The notes: generated from the letters alone by a model not told the origin. DNA of 64,000 nt from Moringa oleifera (GCA_021397835.1 JAJFZO010000184.1:992001-1056000), one strand, 5' to 3'. Positions 10,766 through 22,979 are shown, numbered from the stretch's first letter. Program-made: numbers and translations.

Positions 10766-12740
10766 CAATATTATGACAAAATCAGTTTTAATGATGCTTA
10801 ATAAATGATGGTGTTATTAAATTATTATTAAATATTAAAAAAAGAAAAATAAAAAACCGTTCCATCAGAAAAAACTCAATTTTTCATTAGTTTTTAAATA
10901 AATGATGAGAAATTAACCCATTTATCGATATATTAAGTAATTTCTCATCTATTTTTTCTTGCGAATCGATGAGCAATTATTTGCTTTTCATGATTTTTTA
11001 TCGATTTTTTAAAGCAACGAGAAAAATGTTATGATAAAAGTTTTCATCATTGATTTCTCCTGATAACATTGAAACCTATTTTTATTGTTAGTTCCTTATA
11101 GAATTGAGAAGGTAAATTAAGTATAAAACCCTACTTGCCATTCGTTGTAGGTCAATGACTTAAAATCTTTGAGTTATTTCCGTCGTTTTCGAGCTTTCTC
11201 CTCCTCTTCAACGTGCTCGATTGCAAGCTAGGTCTCGTCTACGTCTTTTATCGATTTTTCTTCACATCGATTGTCCGTCAACATTGTATGTGTGACCGAT
11301 TTCATGCTACAAAGCCCATCCCGCCCGAATGTAGCAGCCGTTCACTTCTCAGCCCCATCGCCATCCACCATTGTTGGTACTTCCTCTCCCATTGGCACAC
11401 CTCTCTCTTAGATGCTAATGAATTATTCTTGTCTTTCTCTTTTATAAAATCAATACTTTTAGATATGAGTATATTGATCTAGTTTTGTATAATGTAGGTA
11501 TTATCTAAATTTTATAGGTATGTTGATGTAGCTTTTACATATAGGTACATTAATCTAATTTCAATGGCCATGGGTATACTATTCTTAGATGTTATGGGTA
11601 TTTTAATATTATGGGTATATTGATTTTTTAATGTTATGGGTGTTTTAATATTGATTTTTTAATGTTATGGGTATATTAATTAGATATTATGGGTATGTTA
11701 ATGTTATATATGGGTATATTGAATTTGTAACGTGATGGGCATATTGACTATATATTGACCCTAATGTATATGAGTATATGGATGTTAATACACATTGACA
11801 TATGGATGTTAATTAGTGGTAATTAAATGTTAATTAAATTAATTATATGTTAAGTAAATGATAATGAGTTGTTAATTAGAGGATAAATAGATGTCAATTA
11901 TCTAATTAGAAGTCAATTAATTTAGTAGTTGTTAATTAACTAATTAGATTTGAGTTGGATAGATGTTACATAATTGATTAGATATTAGTTAATTAATAAG
12001 ATGTTAGTTATATTTTAATTAGATGATACTTATATATGATAATTATCTATTAATTAAGTAATTATCTGTTAGTTAATTAATTAATTAGATGTCATTAAGT
12101 TAATTAGATTTAGAATAATTAACTAAATGTTAGTTACATGTTAATTATATGGAAATGAGATGTTAATAAATGAGTAATTAGGTGTTAATTAAATTTTACT
12201 GAGATGTTTAGTGCATGATAATGCATTGTTAATTAGAAGGTAATTAGACGTTATTTAAGTAACTACAAGCTAATTACTTAAATTGTTGTCAATTAATTAA
12301 TTAGATATAATTAAATAATTAACTTTTAGTTAAATGTTAATTAGATAGTAATGAGATGCTAATTAAAGGGTACTTAGATGTCACTCAGCTATTTATAAGT
12401 TAATTAATTAGGTAATTTTAAATTATATTATTTGGTTTTTCCTTAAATGTTAATTAGATTATCAATTTATTAGATATTACATAATTGATATAAATATGAA
12501 TTAATTAATAAGATGTTAATTGATATATCATATATTAATTAGATGACATTTAAATGGTAAATTACATGTTAAATAAGTTACTAATGTTAATTAACTAATT
12601 AACTAGATGTCATTTAGTTAATTGGTTTCTGGGTTAATCTACTAAATGTTAGTTTCATATTAATTAGACAGTTAATTAATTAGCTATTACTTAATTGATT
12701 AGATTTGAATTAGATATATCACTTAATTGATTAGATTGTA

Positions 12741-12775
<35 letters not shown>

Positions 12776-12945
12776 TTTTTGGATTAATTATATGAAAAAG
12801 ACTTGTATTTTACTTACGATCTTAAATTGAGACATATAAAAAAAAATCTATTTAAGGCTTATATTATTATTTAATTCTCAATGTGAGACTTCGTCTATAA
12901 TTTTTTTGTTAATATTAACGGTTTTGCGTGCACATGATATAACTT
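10766..12945 (+). mobile_element. CACTA-like 5' end with minisatellite intron-like region, truncated (copy A)
   Basis: Starts CAATATTATGACAAAATCAG, a decayed form of the CACTACAA-AAA-CAGG end usual for plant En/Spm elements. The same spot in copy B reads CATTATAACAAAGCAGG followed by TTTTAGTGATGCTTAATAAA. The next 300 bases hold subterminal repeats in both orientations (GATGAGAAATTA, TAATTTCTCATC, TTTTCATCATTGATTTCTCC). A GC-richer block at 11170-11410 looks like a leader or first exon. AT minisatellites follow, and no transposase remains. Classification is inferred from the terminus and from the TNP2 relic at 61365-62778, which has the same minisatellite beside it. Confidence 0.65.
11480..12770 (+). 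repeat. Two adjacent AT minisatellites in copy A (TTATGGGTATATTGAT and TTAATTAGATGT families)
   Basis: At 11480-11800 a loose unit of about 20-27 bases built on ATGTTATGGGTATATTGAT recurs about ten times. At 11800-12770 a 10-14 base unit built on TTAATTAGATGT with TTAATTAA spacers recurs dozens of times with variable spacing. A (TTA)n microsatellite closes it near 12732-12778. The unit is AT-only apart from a single G, and its direction is constant within the copy. Confidence 0.85.
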
Positions 12946-13175
12946 TCACTTATATAATTGATATAATACCACTTCAAAATACTATAAAAATATTTTTTTT
13001 ATTTTTAAATATTAATATTTTACACGTCTTGTTAAATTTTATATAAAAAATAATATTTTATTTATAAGATTTATTACCCGTAATTTTTATATGTCAATAT
13101 TGTTACTTCATGTATATAAGATTTATTACATGTAATTACATGAAAATTCATGACAAATTCTATTAGTGTAGGATA
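12946..13175. other. Spacer between duplication copies A and B
   Basis: AT-rich sequence with no gene. It is part of the 3.05-kb repeat period but has no counterpart after copy B, which is cut off at 17437 by a gypsy LTR. Confidence 0.5.
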
Positions 13176-15412
13176 GTAAGATAGGGTAATGAATTTTTAT
13201 TTCTATCTTAATCTTTTATCCTTTTCTACATATGGTTTATTTTTATTTATTATTATTTTTATCTAGTTTCGTATTCACTTTGAGATTAAATTGTTGTGCT
13301 AAAAAATAGTTAGAGAGAGAAAGCTTCAACAACGAAGATCAACGTTTTAGTATGGGATAATCAATTTGAGATGAGTTTCTATAAAATAAGGAAAGGATAA
13401 GTTAAGAGCATCTTCTGCAATCACTCTGATGTTTTATTCACTAATGAATTAACAGCATAAGATTTAATAGAAGAAAGCTTAATTTGAAATTGGTTGCGCA
13501 CATGAGATAATTATAGGAAAAGAAAGATGATTTGGCCTCATTGGTCTGAAAACTATGATAGGCGAAGATAACGATGAGATTCCTAGGCAAGGTATCCAAT
13601 TATAAGCTTCTACAAGCTTTTTCTCATACTTTGGTTGTTGCTTGAAGTTGAAAACGACCAACAAGGCAACAAGGCTAGGCCGAGTCTTTTGTTAGACTTA
13701 AGCCTATGGTTGACTTAGTGAGTGGACCAATGTTGCGAAACTTAGGCTTTTATCATCCTATAATTGATGCTCAATTCCAATTAACTTTCGAGCTGAGTCA
13801 TGGTAATCGATAAGCTTGCATTATAACAAAGCAGGTTTTAGTGATGCTTAATAAACGAAGGTTTTATAGTTCTCACCAGAACCATCATGAAAAATTCAAT
13901 TTTTCTTCGGTTCTTAATTAAATGATGGGAAATTGACCAATTTCTTGATATATTAAGTAATTTCTCATCTATTTCTCATGAAATGATAAGAAATTCCTTA
14001 CTTTTTATGATTTTTCTTATCAGTATTTTAGAACCAATGAGAAAAACATTATGATAAAAGCCTTCATCATCAATTTCTCCACAAACTGACAATGAAAGCT
14101 ATTCTTATCGTCAGTTCCTTACAGAATTGACAGGGTAAATCAAGTATAAAACCTCCCTCACCATTCGTTTTAGGTCAATGACTTAAAATCTCTAAGTTAT
14201 TTCAATTGTTTTCGAGCTTTCTCCTCCTCTTTAGTGTGCCCGATTACAACCTAGATCCCATCGACATCTTTTGTCAGTTTTTCTTCACGTCGAATATCCA
14301 TCAACATTGTATATGTGGCCGATTTTGTGCTGCAAAGCCCATCCCGCTCAGATCTAGCAGCCTTGCCCTTGTCAACCCCATCGCCAGCCATCATTATTGG
14401 CACCTCCTCTCCTATTCGCACAACTTCTCTCTCTTTAATGCTAATGAGTAATTATTGTCTTTCTCTCTCTTTTGCGAAATCAATGCTTTTAGATGTAAGT
14501 ATATTGATCTAGTTTTTGTGTAATGTAGATATTATCTAAATGTTATAAGTATATTAATCTAGCTTTTAGATATGGGTATATTAATATAACTTCAATGGCC
14601 GTGGGCATATTATTCTTAGATGTTATGGGTATTTTTAATATTATGGGTATATTGATTTTTCAATATTATGGGTGTTTTAATATTTACTTTTTAATGTTCA
14701 GTATATGAATTAGATATTATGGGCATCTTAATGTTATATATGGGTGTATTTGACTTTAATGTTATGAGTATATTGACCCACATGTATCTGAGTATATAGA
14801 TGTTAATGTACATTGATATATGGATGTTAATTAGTGAGTAATTATTTGTTAATTAAGCTTTAATTACAAGTTAAGGTAATGATAATGAGTTGTTAATTAG
14901 AGGGTAAATAATGGTCAATTATCTAATTAGAAGTCAATTAATTTAGTAATTGTTAATTATCTAATTAATTAATTAATTAAATTTGAGTTGTATAAATGTT
15001 ACATAATTGATTAGATATTAGTTAATTAATAAGATATTAGTTGATTAATTAGATGTTAGTTTTATTTTAATTAGATGATACTTGTATGATACTAATTTGT
15101 TAATTAAGTAATTAGTTGTTAATTAATTAGATATCATTAAGTTAATTAGATTTTCAATAATTAATTAAATGTTAGTTACATGTTAATTATATGAAAATTA
15201 GATGTTAATTAATGAGTAATTAGGTGTTAATTAAATTTCACTGAGATGTTTAGTAGATGATAATGCATTGTTAATTAGAAGGTAATTAGATGTTAGTTAA
15301 GTAATTAAAAGTTAATTACTTAAATTGTTGTTAATTAATTAATTAGATATAATTAAATAATTAACTTTTAGTTAAATGTTAATTAGATTGTAATGAGATG
15401 TTTATTAGAAGG

Positions 15413-16342
15413 TAAAGCTAAAAGACAGATAAAAACTGGTGCTATTGCAGCTACACCTCCCGATTTGTTAGGTATACTACGAAGAATGGCATGGATCGGT
15501 AGGAAATACCATTCTGGCACAATGTGAGCCGGGGTGGGCATCGAATTAGCAGGAATATAATTGTCGAGATGCCCCAAAACATTAGGAGCATAAAAAATCC
15601 AAATAGAAGAAAAGATAGCAAAAGCTACCCAACCTACTATATCCTTTACATAAAAATAAGGGTAAAAAGCAATTTTATCCATCTCTGAATGTAGACCCAA
15701 TGGATTATTTAATCCATATTGATGCAATGCGACCATATCAAGAAGACTGGCACCTACTAAAATAAAGGGAGTAAGTGATGAAGACTAAAAAAAATGATTT
15801 TAGGTGGCATTGTCCTCGGAGAAACCACCCCAAAGCCAAGTCACTATGGTATCTCCTACTCCAGGTATGGTGCTAGCTAAGCTTGTAATTACTGTAGCTC
15901 CCCAAAAGCTCATCTGACCCCAAGGTAGTACGTATCCTATAAAAGCTGTCATAATCATTAATAGGAAGATTATAACTCCTAGACACCAAACAAATTCCGT
16001 AGCACTGCTATAACTCGCATGATATAGACCACGAAAAATATAAAGGTAAACCATAATGAGAAACATACTTGCCCCATTAGCATGCATATAACGGAGCAAT
16101 CAACCCCCTTTAACATCTCTCATATCGTGTTCTATGCTGTTGAAAGCTAGATCCACATGAGGTGTGTAATGCATAGCTAAAAAAACACATCACTATCTGA
16201 ATGACTAAACAAATACCAGCTAACAGATCGAACCCCCACCAATAACTAAGATTGCTTGGGGTTGGATAGTCTATCAAATGCTAATTTAGTGTGGAGGATA
16301 TAGGTTGTTTAGAAGAGAGAATCGTTGGTTCCTTATAGTCAT
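15413..16342 (-). pseudogene. cob: Mitochondrial cytochrome b fragment, non-functional nuclear copy
   Basis: Cytochrome b is the haem-bearing core of respiratory complex III, normally encoded in the mitochondrion. Reading leftwards from ATG at 16342 the sequence gives MTIRNQRFSLL, then a one-base deletion. There follow [124 protein letters not shown] and ending VAAIAPVFICLLALP. This covers about the first 310 of about 393 residues; the C-terminal helices are missing. Frameshifts at the start, near 16190 and near 15800, plus stops, make it a pseudogene. Haem-ligand regions are recognisable, but changes such as SSATEF for SSPREF show relaxed selection. Confidence 0.95.
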
Positions 16343-16870
16343 TTCTCTTTCCTCTTGTGATAACTCTTGTTCCCCCATCTTTTTAGCGTTCTGGGGCCTT
16401 ACATAAAATATATATAATACCCTTTCTTTTACCTACTTTTGAAGAATAGAGGGGGTATACAGCGAAAGAAGCGTTGAAGGGGTTATTTTAGGTTACTCAA
16501 CAGTCGTCCGACTGCTCGGTGATCGAATTAGAGAGGTTTTTACTACTTTCTCTTCTCTCCAGCACTCTTGGACTGATCATCTTGCTGCAATAAAGCAAGC
16601 TTGGGAATGAATCTGATGGAAATTTAGGTCTCTGTCCGCTTGGAAGATTCTTTTTTCCTTTTAAAGAGGGAAAAGGTGTATGGGAGAAAGAATTTTAAAA
16701 GGAGAGAAGATCTCGTCCACCAAGCGGGACAGAGTACGACCCCTAAGCAATTGGAGGTTCTTGCTCATCTCTTTGGGGTCCATATCAAGTGAAAACTTTT
16801 CTTGTTCCATTAGCATGGCTAAATTAGAATAGGATGACTTAGCGTCAAGTTTTAAATCCTTGACTGAATT
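15413..16870 (-). other. Nuclear insertion of mitochondrial DNA (NUMT) carrying cob
   Basis: A block clearly richer in GC than its surroundings that interrupts the AT minisatellite of copy B. Its left 930 bases are cob, read on the minus strand. The remaining 530 bases (16343-16870) are non-coding and look like mitochondrial sequence upstream of cob. Untranscribed-looking flank together with cob suggests transfer as DNA. The borders are set by comparison with copy A, with a few bases of uncertainty. Confidence 0.9.
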
Positions 16871-17437
16871 TGGCGTAGTTGGATGTCATTCAACTAATTA
16901 TAAGTTAATTATTAGGTAACTGTTAATTAATTAATTAGATTTTACTTAGATGTTAATTTGATTATCAATTAATTAAATCTTATATAATTGACTAAGTATG
17001 AATTAATTAATAAGATGTTAATTGATGTATTAGATTTTAATTACATGTTAATTAGATGTCATTTAAATGATAACTATATGTTAAATAAGTAACCAAATGT
17101 TAATTGACTAATCAACTAGATGTTGTTTAGTTAATTGGATTCTAATTAATTTACTAAATAAAAGTTTCATATTAATTAGATAATTAATTAATTAGATATT
17201 CTTAATTGATTAGATTTGAATTAGATATGTCACTTCATTGATTAGATTGTATATTATTATTATTATTTGAGTTAATTATATGAAGAAGATTTATATTTTG
17301 CTTATGGTATTAAATTGGGACATATAAAAAAAATGTATTTATTTGAGGCTCACATGATTATTGAATTCTCAAAGTGAAACTTTCTTTTATAATTTTTTAT
17401 TTAATATTAACAATTTTGCACACACATAAGATATGCA

Positions 17438-18039
17438 TGATATTATATTTTGAAGGAATGGTAATTGGAATAGAAATGATGTAACTTTACTAAAAAATTT
17501 GTTTAAGAATACAAGCACAAGTTTGAAGATTTGAATGAAAATGAGGGATAAAAGGCTCATTACCAAGTTTAATACCAAAGGGATACAAAAAATCACCACT
17601 ATAAGGATAATGAACAAGGATATAGAAAACTTACAACTTATCACTCAAAGGGATATAGATAAACGTCACCCTAAAAAATATAAAGATGTTTCTCACCGCT
17701 CAATGGCTTCCAACCAAAGAGATACAGAGATAGAAGAGAGAAGTCAAAGAGTTTTTAGACGTACAACTAAAGTTTAAGCTATCTTCTAAGTCTAAAGTAT
17801 GAAAATAAATACTAGTGCGTGGAACAACCCTTCATTACATTGAGATTTCAAAAATCATTAAGTTTTTGCTAATAACTAAATCATTTAATGCATTTTTTTT
17901 GACAAAAATGAAGTTAATGGACTGAAATAAATCTTTCTTGAAGATTAGTAAGGTGCATGCCAACTGTCCACCACTAAAGAAGCTTCCGTAACCTCTTATC
18001 TAGAAAATCTTCAAAGGTACATGCCAACTGTCCTTCACA
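17438..18039 (-). repeat. 3' LTR of gypsy element 1
   Basis: On the minus strand it begins TGTGAAGGACAGTTGGCATG and ends ATTCCTTCAAAATATAATATCA, giving TG...CA ends and about 602 bases. It aligns with the LTR at 27345-27958 (614 bases). Confidence 0.85.
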
Positions 18040-18109
18040 TAGCATCATAGGTTAAATGTGGTAATATAACCACTTTTGTATCAATCTTTCCTAGTTGAAA
18101 AAGACTTGT

Positions 18110-21100
18110 CCTCAAGTCTCAAATGCCTTTTTCAACATGATGTGGACGTAAGTTAGCCGCATTGAATGTTAGGGAAACTCAATAATCAATTAGTAACTCA
18201 ATCTCATAAGCATTTGCCAGTCCTCTTGAGCACCTTGAATGTACCATCAGACTTTGGTTTTAACTTCCAAAATTTTCATTGAGGAAACCACTTCTTTCTT
18301 AGATGAATCCAAATTAGATCCTTCATTTGAACTCCTTATGCTTTTAATGTTTATTGGCAACTTGCTTGTATTTCTCATTTTTTGTCTCAATGGGTATTAT
18401 TGTATTCTCACGTAACTTTTGATCTGTTTTGCCGTTTCATCAGCATCTTCACTAAATTGCTTGGTTGTAGGATGACAAATTAAATCGAGTGACCTATAAG
18501 ATTAGCACCATAAACAAGTTCAAAGGGACTCATACCTGTACTATGATGCATATAGCGGTTGTAGGCAAACTTAATTTATGGAAGAACTAGATCTCATTGC
18601 TTAATATTTTTGCCAACATAACTTTTTAGCAAGTTTCCTAATTTCCTATTTATTACCTCCATTCGTCCATCAGTTTGGGGATGATAGGAGCTACTAAAAT
18701 TTAGTGAAGTACCAAGCTTCCTACATAAGGTTCTCCAAAAATGGCTAAGGAATTTTGAATCCCGATCAGAAACAATCATCTTCGAAATTCCATGCAACTT
18801 CACAATCTTCTTGAAATACAAATTAGCAACATGAGATTCATCATTTGTTTTGTTACAAGAACAAATTGAGACATCTTCGAGAACCTATAAACAATAACTA
18901 TGATTGAATCCTTGTTCCCTTTTGTTTTGGTAGTCCCATGACAAAAGCAAGACTCATATCCTTCCATGGAGCATTAGGCACCAATAATTAAGTGTACAAA
19001 CCAGAATTTTGGCCTTTCATTTTAGCCAAATGGCGTACTCTGCATCACTTTACAAATCAGTCAACATCTCTAAACATCTTTAGCTAATAACAATTAGCTT
19101 AAACTAAAGCCAAAGTTTTATCTTTATCAAAGTGTCCTCCCAACAAAACCACCAAGAGCTTCTATCATAACCATTTTTCTTAAAGAACAAGTGGAACACA
19201 CAATACATTAGCTTTAAGAAGAAAGCCATCGAAGAAAAAAAAATTGTTTATAAGAACCTGATTTGCAATCTGTCATATTAAGTTAAAATCAACATCATGC
19301 TCATAGAGATTCTTGAAAGCATAGAATCCCACAATTTTAACCTCTATGGTTGATAAAGAAAATGCTTCCTACTTAATGCATCAATAACAACATTTTGAAC
19401 ACCAAATTTATGCTTGATGGTAAAGTTATAAGATTGCAAGTACTTAACCCAAGTTGTATGTCTCTTATTTAACTTGTGCTTGTGATTGATGAACTTCAAT
19501 ACTTCATGATTAGAATAAAGAACAAAAGGCTTTGCAAGAAGGTACTGACTCCAATGGCACGAAGCTTTATAAATCGCATAGAATTCCTTATCATAAATAA
19601 AATACTTCTTTCAGCAATCATTAAGCTTCTCACTGAAAAAGGTAATAGACTTTTCTTCTTTGGCTCAAGATAGCACCAATACCAACATTAGAAGCATCAC
19701 ATTCAACCTTAAACACTTTTTCAAAGTTAAGAAGAATTAAAATAAGAGCCTCAGTCACTTTTCTTTTCAACAACTTAAAAGCATCATCAACTTCACTAGT
19801 CCACTTGAACTTGTCACCTTTCAAGCATTCGGTGATCGAAGCAACGATAGATGAAACCTTTAATGAATCTTCTGCAAAAAGAAGTCAACCCATGGAAACT
19901 TTCAACATCATGCAGAGAAGTAGGTGTTGGCCAATCGAGAATAGCTTTTACCTTACTTTGATAAATCATAATTCCTTCTCTTGAAACAACTATCCTAGAA
20001 ACATAACACTAAGAGTGAATAATTCATACTTTCTTAAATTAGCATAAACTTTTTATTCCTTATAATGAGAAACAGTTGTGTAAGATGATCTATATGCTTC
20101 TTTTCATTTTTGCTGTACACCAGTATGTCATCAAAGTAAACCACAATAAAAAAACCAATCCATGGCTTAAGCATGTGATTCATAAATTGCATGAAAGTAC
20201 TAGGTGCATTAGATAATTCAAATGGCATAACTAGCCATTCATATAAACCATCTCTTATTTTAAATGTTGTCTTCTATTCATCTTTAGGTATTATTCTAAT
20301 TTGATGGTAACCACTTCTTAAATCAATTTTAGAGAAAACAGATACACCATATAATTGATCAAGTAAATCATCTAACTTCAAATTGGGAAACTATAACCAA
20401 TTGTAATTTTGTTACCAACATGATTATCCATACATATCCTTTAAGAACCATCCTTTTTTGGCACCAATAAGGCGAGAACAACACATGAACTCATGCTCTC
20501 TCGAATTAACCCTTTTCACATCGGCTTATCAACTTACCTTTGAAGCTCTTCATGCTCTTTAGGACTCATTATGTAGGCTACTTTATTTGGAAGAATAGCC
20601 TCTAAAAGAAGGTCCATGTGATGTTGGATGTCCCTCAAAGATGGAAGGCCTTGTGGAATCACCTTTGGGATAACATCTTGAAACTCATTCAGAATTGGTT
20701 CCATGATTTTTAATGGTTCATTATGCTGTGCGTTCTACTCTACATCCATAATAGCAAAAACAACTCTACCTCTTTTTAATTCATCCTCGAATTCACCATA
20801 GGACGTAAAAGCACTAACTTCTTTTTTTTGTTGGACTTACTTTAGTAAGTTGCAATGGAGCTAAAATGATCTTGTTATCATTCATCTTGAAAGAATATGT
20901 AGCTTATAACCATCATACAACACCTTTTTATCATAGTGCCAAGGTCTGCCCAATAACAAATGACAAGCATCAATAGGAGCAATATCATATCAAGCTTCAT
21001 ATTTATAATTCTTTGTAATAGAAAATGAGACTAAGTTTCTTTCAGTTACCTTATATTTCACTCCTTTTTTGCAACAAACACAATTAGTAAGAATTTAGAT

Positions 21101-21460
21101 GGGGAATAATGTCTAACTTTAGCTTTTGCACTATCTTCAAGGATACCACGTTTTCAAAGCTACCATTATTAATGATTACCAAACACAACCTACAATGAGA
21201 AGTATATTTAATGTGAAACACATTCTTTCTCACCTAACTTTCATCCTCTATCACATGGGATACTTTTGAGTTATGTTGCACTACAATAGACATACCATGA
21301 TCTGCATAGGTCATTTCTTCCTTATCACCAAAATGTTTTGGATCATTGTTACATTTTTTTTTTCTCCATCATAATATCTTCCACTAAAGTAACAATCCTT
21401 TTATTCAGAAAATTGAAAGCAATATGAACAAAACCATGACATTTGAATCATTTTCTACCA
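18110..21460 (-). pseudogene. Gypsy element 1 gag(C-terminal)-pol relic
   Basis: Reading leftwards, the order is as follows. A CCHC-like knuckle lies near 21440 (FKCHG, with its first cysteine lost). Retropepsin-like sequence lies near 21190-21140. MDACHLLLGRPWHYD-like sequence is near 20990-20930. The RT fingers are near 20460-20240, then RT with [20 protein letters not shown] and the catalytic [13 protein letters not shown] at 20228-20100. RNase H has KGDKFKWTSEVDDAFKLLKR and FKVECDASNVGIGAILSQ at 19824-19640. Integrase runs near 19140-18500 with FKKIVKLHGISKMIVSDRDS and SSYHPQTDGRMEVINRKLG (18821-18594). The RT Asp-Asp pair and the integrase DRDS and TDGRMEVIN blocks are readable, but stops and frame changes break the frame many times. 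Confidence 0.88.
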
Positions 21461-21469
21461 CTTGGTGTA

Positions 21470-21811
21470 CGAAACTTGAGTTGTATGTCCAGAAACTATT
21501 TGAGTTCTCTCTTCCATCTCTACATGTCTTTGGTTGGGAGCCATTGAATGGTGAGAAAAATTTTTATATCTCTTAAGGTGGTGTTTATTTATATCCCTTT
21601 GAGTGGTGAGTCATGAGGTTTTTGTATCCTTATTTATTATCCTTATGGTGATGAGTTTCTGTATCCCTTTGGTATTAAACTTGATGGTGAGCCTTTTATC
21701 CCTTATTTTTATTCAAATATATTCAAACTTGTGCTTGTACTCTTTAAACAAAATTTTCAGCAAAGTGGCATCATTTTTATTCCTAATACCTTTCCTTCAA
21801 AATATAGTACC
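21470..21811 (+). repeat. Partial 5' LTR of gypsy element 2
   Basis: Aligns with the right-hand 340 bases of the LTR at 27345-27958 (for example GCCATTGAATGGTGAGAAA at 21541 and 27685, and AAACTTGTGCTTGTACTCT at 21723 and 27871). Confidence 0.85.
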
Positions 21812-21813
21812 AG

Positions 21814-21827
21814 TTTGGCATTAGAGC
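21814..21827 (+). promoter_or_regulatory. Primer-binding site (initiator tRNA-Met type), decayed
   Basis: TTTGGCATTAGAGC directly after the LTR resembles the usual plant TGGTATCAGAGC, complementary to the tRNA-Met 3' end. It supports both element orientation and LTR end. Confidence 0.7.
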
Positions 21828-21841
21828 ATAAAGTTAGAGAT

Positions 21842-22867
21842 CATGGTAAGATGGAATGGAAAAGAAGTTTCTAATGAAATGAGTAACCACGGTGATGATA
21901 TTAAGTCCTTGAGTTTGTAGCCTGAAAGATTGCAATGTGGATTAAATGAGAAAGATGCAATGATTAAGGAACTCAAGGGATGTAATAACCAGCATGATAA
22001 TAAAGCCAAAGAGTTTGATTATGATGAAGACACACCTTCTCACGTGAGAGACTTGGTTAGATATCATGCAAGATATAAAGAGCAAGATGAATGGAAGAAC
22101 GAGCATAACCCAAAGTTAGACATCCTGGAGTTTGAAGGTAAAATCTATGTTGATGATTTTATTTATTGGCTTAATATAGTGGAGAGAATTTTTCAGTTTC
22201 ATGAACCACTAGAACACAAGAAGGTGAAGTTGTTGCACTCAAAATCAAAAAGAATGCATCTTTTGATGGGAGAATTTGAAGAGACAAAAAGAACATAGGA
22301 GGAAGAATAAGATTATAACATAGGAAAAAATGAAAAAAGAGTTAAGAAAGAAGTACATACTTGACAATTATTGTAAGAAATCTTTCTTAAAATTAATAAT
22401 TTCAAGCAAAAGGAACTTACGGTGGACAAGTATATTATAGAATTTGATAATTTGATACTAAAAGAAGAGCTTGTAGAATCAAAGGAGCAAACCATTGCTA
22501 GATACCTTAGGGGTCTAAAATATGATAATTTTATATGTGCAAGTTGCTTTAAAAGTTAAGAAGCAACAAAATTTTGAAAAAGGATCATGGTATAGCTCCA
22601 AAAATGTGTCTTCTAAAAGAGTTAACTTCAAGCCTACAATTCAAAGCAAAATGGTGTCAAAGGGCAAGAAAATGGTGAAGGATTGGCTGGCAGTAAGCAA
22701 ACACATAAGTCTACTACACCAGGTGGTAAGAAATGTTTCAAATGTCATGGTTTTGGGCATATTGCTTCTGATTGTGTGAATAAAAGGATAGCTGCTTTAG
22801 TAGAAAATACTAGTCATGGAGAAGAAGATGAAGGTAACAATGATCTAGAACATGATGGTGACAAGTA
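21842..22867 (+). pseudogene. Gypsy element 2 gag relic with zinc knuckle
   Basis: Would encode the capsid/nucleocapsid protein. Visible pieces are KLDILEFEGKIYVDDFIYWL and NIVERIFQFHEP (22110-22210, the conserved capsid start KxDIPxFEGxxxxDxFIDWL), a KKVKLL stretch, and the knuckle CFKCHGFGHIASDC (22728-22769, CX2CX4HX4C intact). Stops near 21920 and 22297, and a frame change after 22500, break it. Confidence 0.85.
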
Positions 22868-22979
22868 AGACATGACCTATGCGGATCATGGTATGTCCAT
22901 TGTAGTGTGACATAACTTGAAAGTATCTCATGTGATAGAGGATGAAAGTTAGGTGAGAAAGAATGTTTTCACACTAAAT

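Larger units (their letters stand above)
10129..12945 (+). repeat. Tandem segmental duplication, copy A
   Basis: Homologous along its whole length to 13176-17437 once the 1.46-kb mitochondrial insert in copy B is removed. Matching landmarks are the GAATTTTTATTTCTA start (10150 vs 13191), TTAGAGAGAAAAAGCTT (10273 vs 13310), the CACTA-like end (10766 vs 13819), the CGAGCTTTCTCCTCCTCTT block (11190 vs 14211), the AT minisatellites, and ATTATATGAAAAAGA (12787 vs 17274). The offset is about 3.05 kb, so the repeated unit includes about 640 bases in front of the CACTA-like end. That argues for duplication of a chromosomal segment rather than two separate insertions. Confidence 0.9.
13176..17437 (+). 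repeat. Tandem segmental duplication, copy B (interrupted)
   Basis: Second copy of the unit described at 10129-12945, about 2.8 kb when the mitochondrial insert at 15413-16870 is removed. Landmarks are co-linear on both sides of the insert. On the left it matches copy A up to about AATTAAAGGGTA (12360), and it resumes at GATGTCA (12378). Its right end is cut by the LTR that begins at 17438. It retains the better preserved CACTA-like terminus. Confidence 0.9.
13819..17437 (+). mobile_element. CACTA-like 5' end, truncated (copy B), with organelle DNA inside
   Basis: The terminus CATTATAACAAAGCAGG and the following TTTTAGTGATGCTTAATAAA closely follow the CACTA consensus, apart from the decayed third to fifth bases. 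Subterminal repeats occupy 13880-14140, and the leader-like block CGAGCTTTCTCCTCCTCTT is at 14211. Minisatellite units of the TTAATTAGATGT family are at 14815-15412 and 16880-17250. No transposase frame is present. Confidence 0.65.
17438..21470 (-). mobile_element. Ty3/gypsy retrotransposon 1, minus strand, 5' end missing
   Basis: Carries its 3' LTR at the left (17438-18039) and pol through to the gag zinc knuckle at the right. It stops abruptly near 21470, where the 5' LTR of a related + strand element begins. The 5' LTR, primer-binding site and N-terminal gag are missing. It is the same family as the element at 21470-27958: the LTRs and pol align over their lengths. It interrupts duplication copy B. 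Confidence 0.88.
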
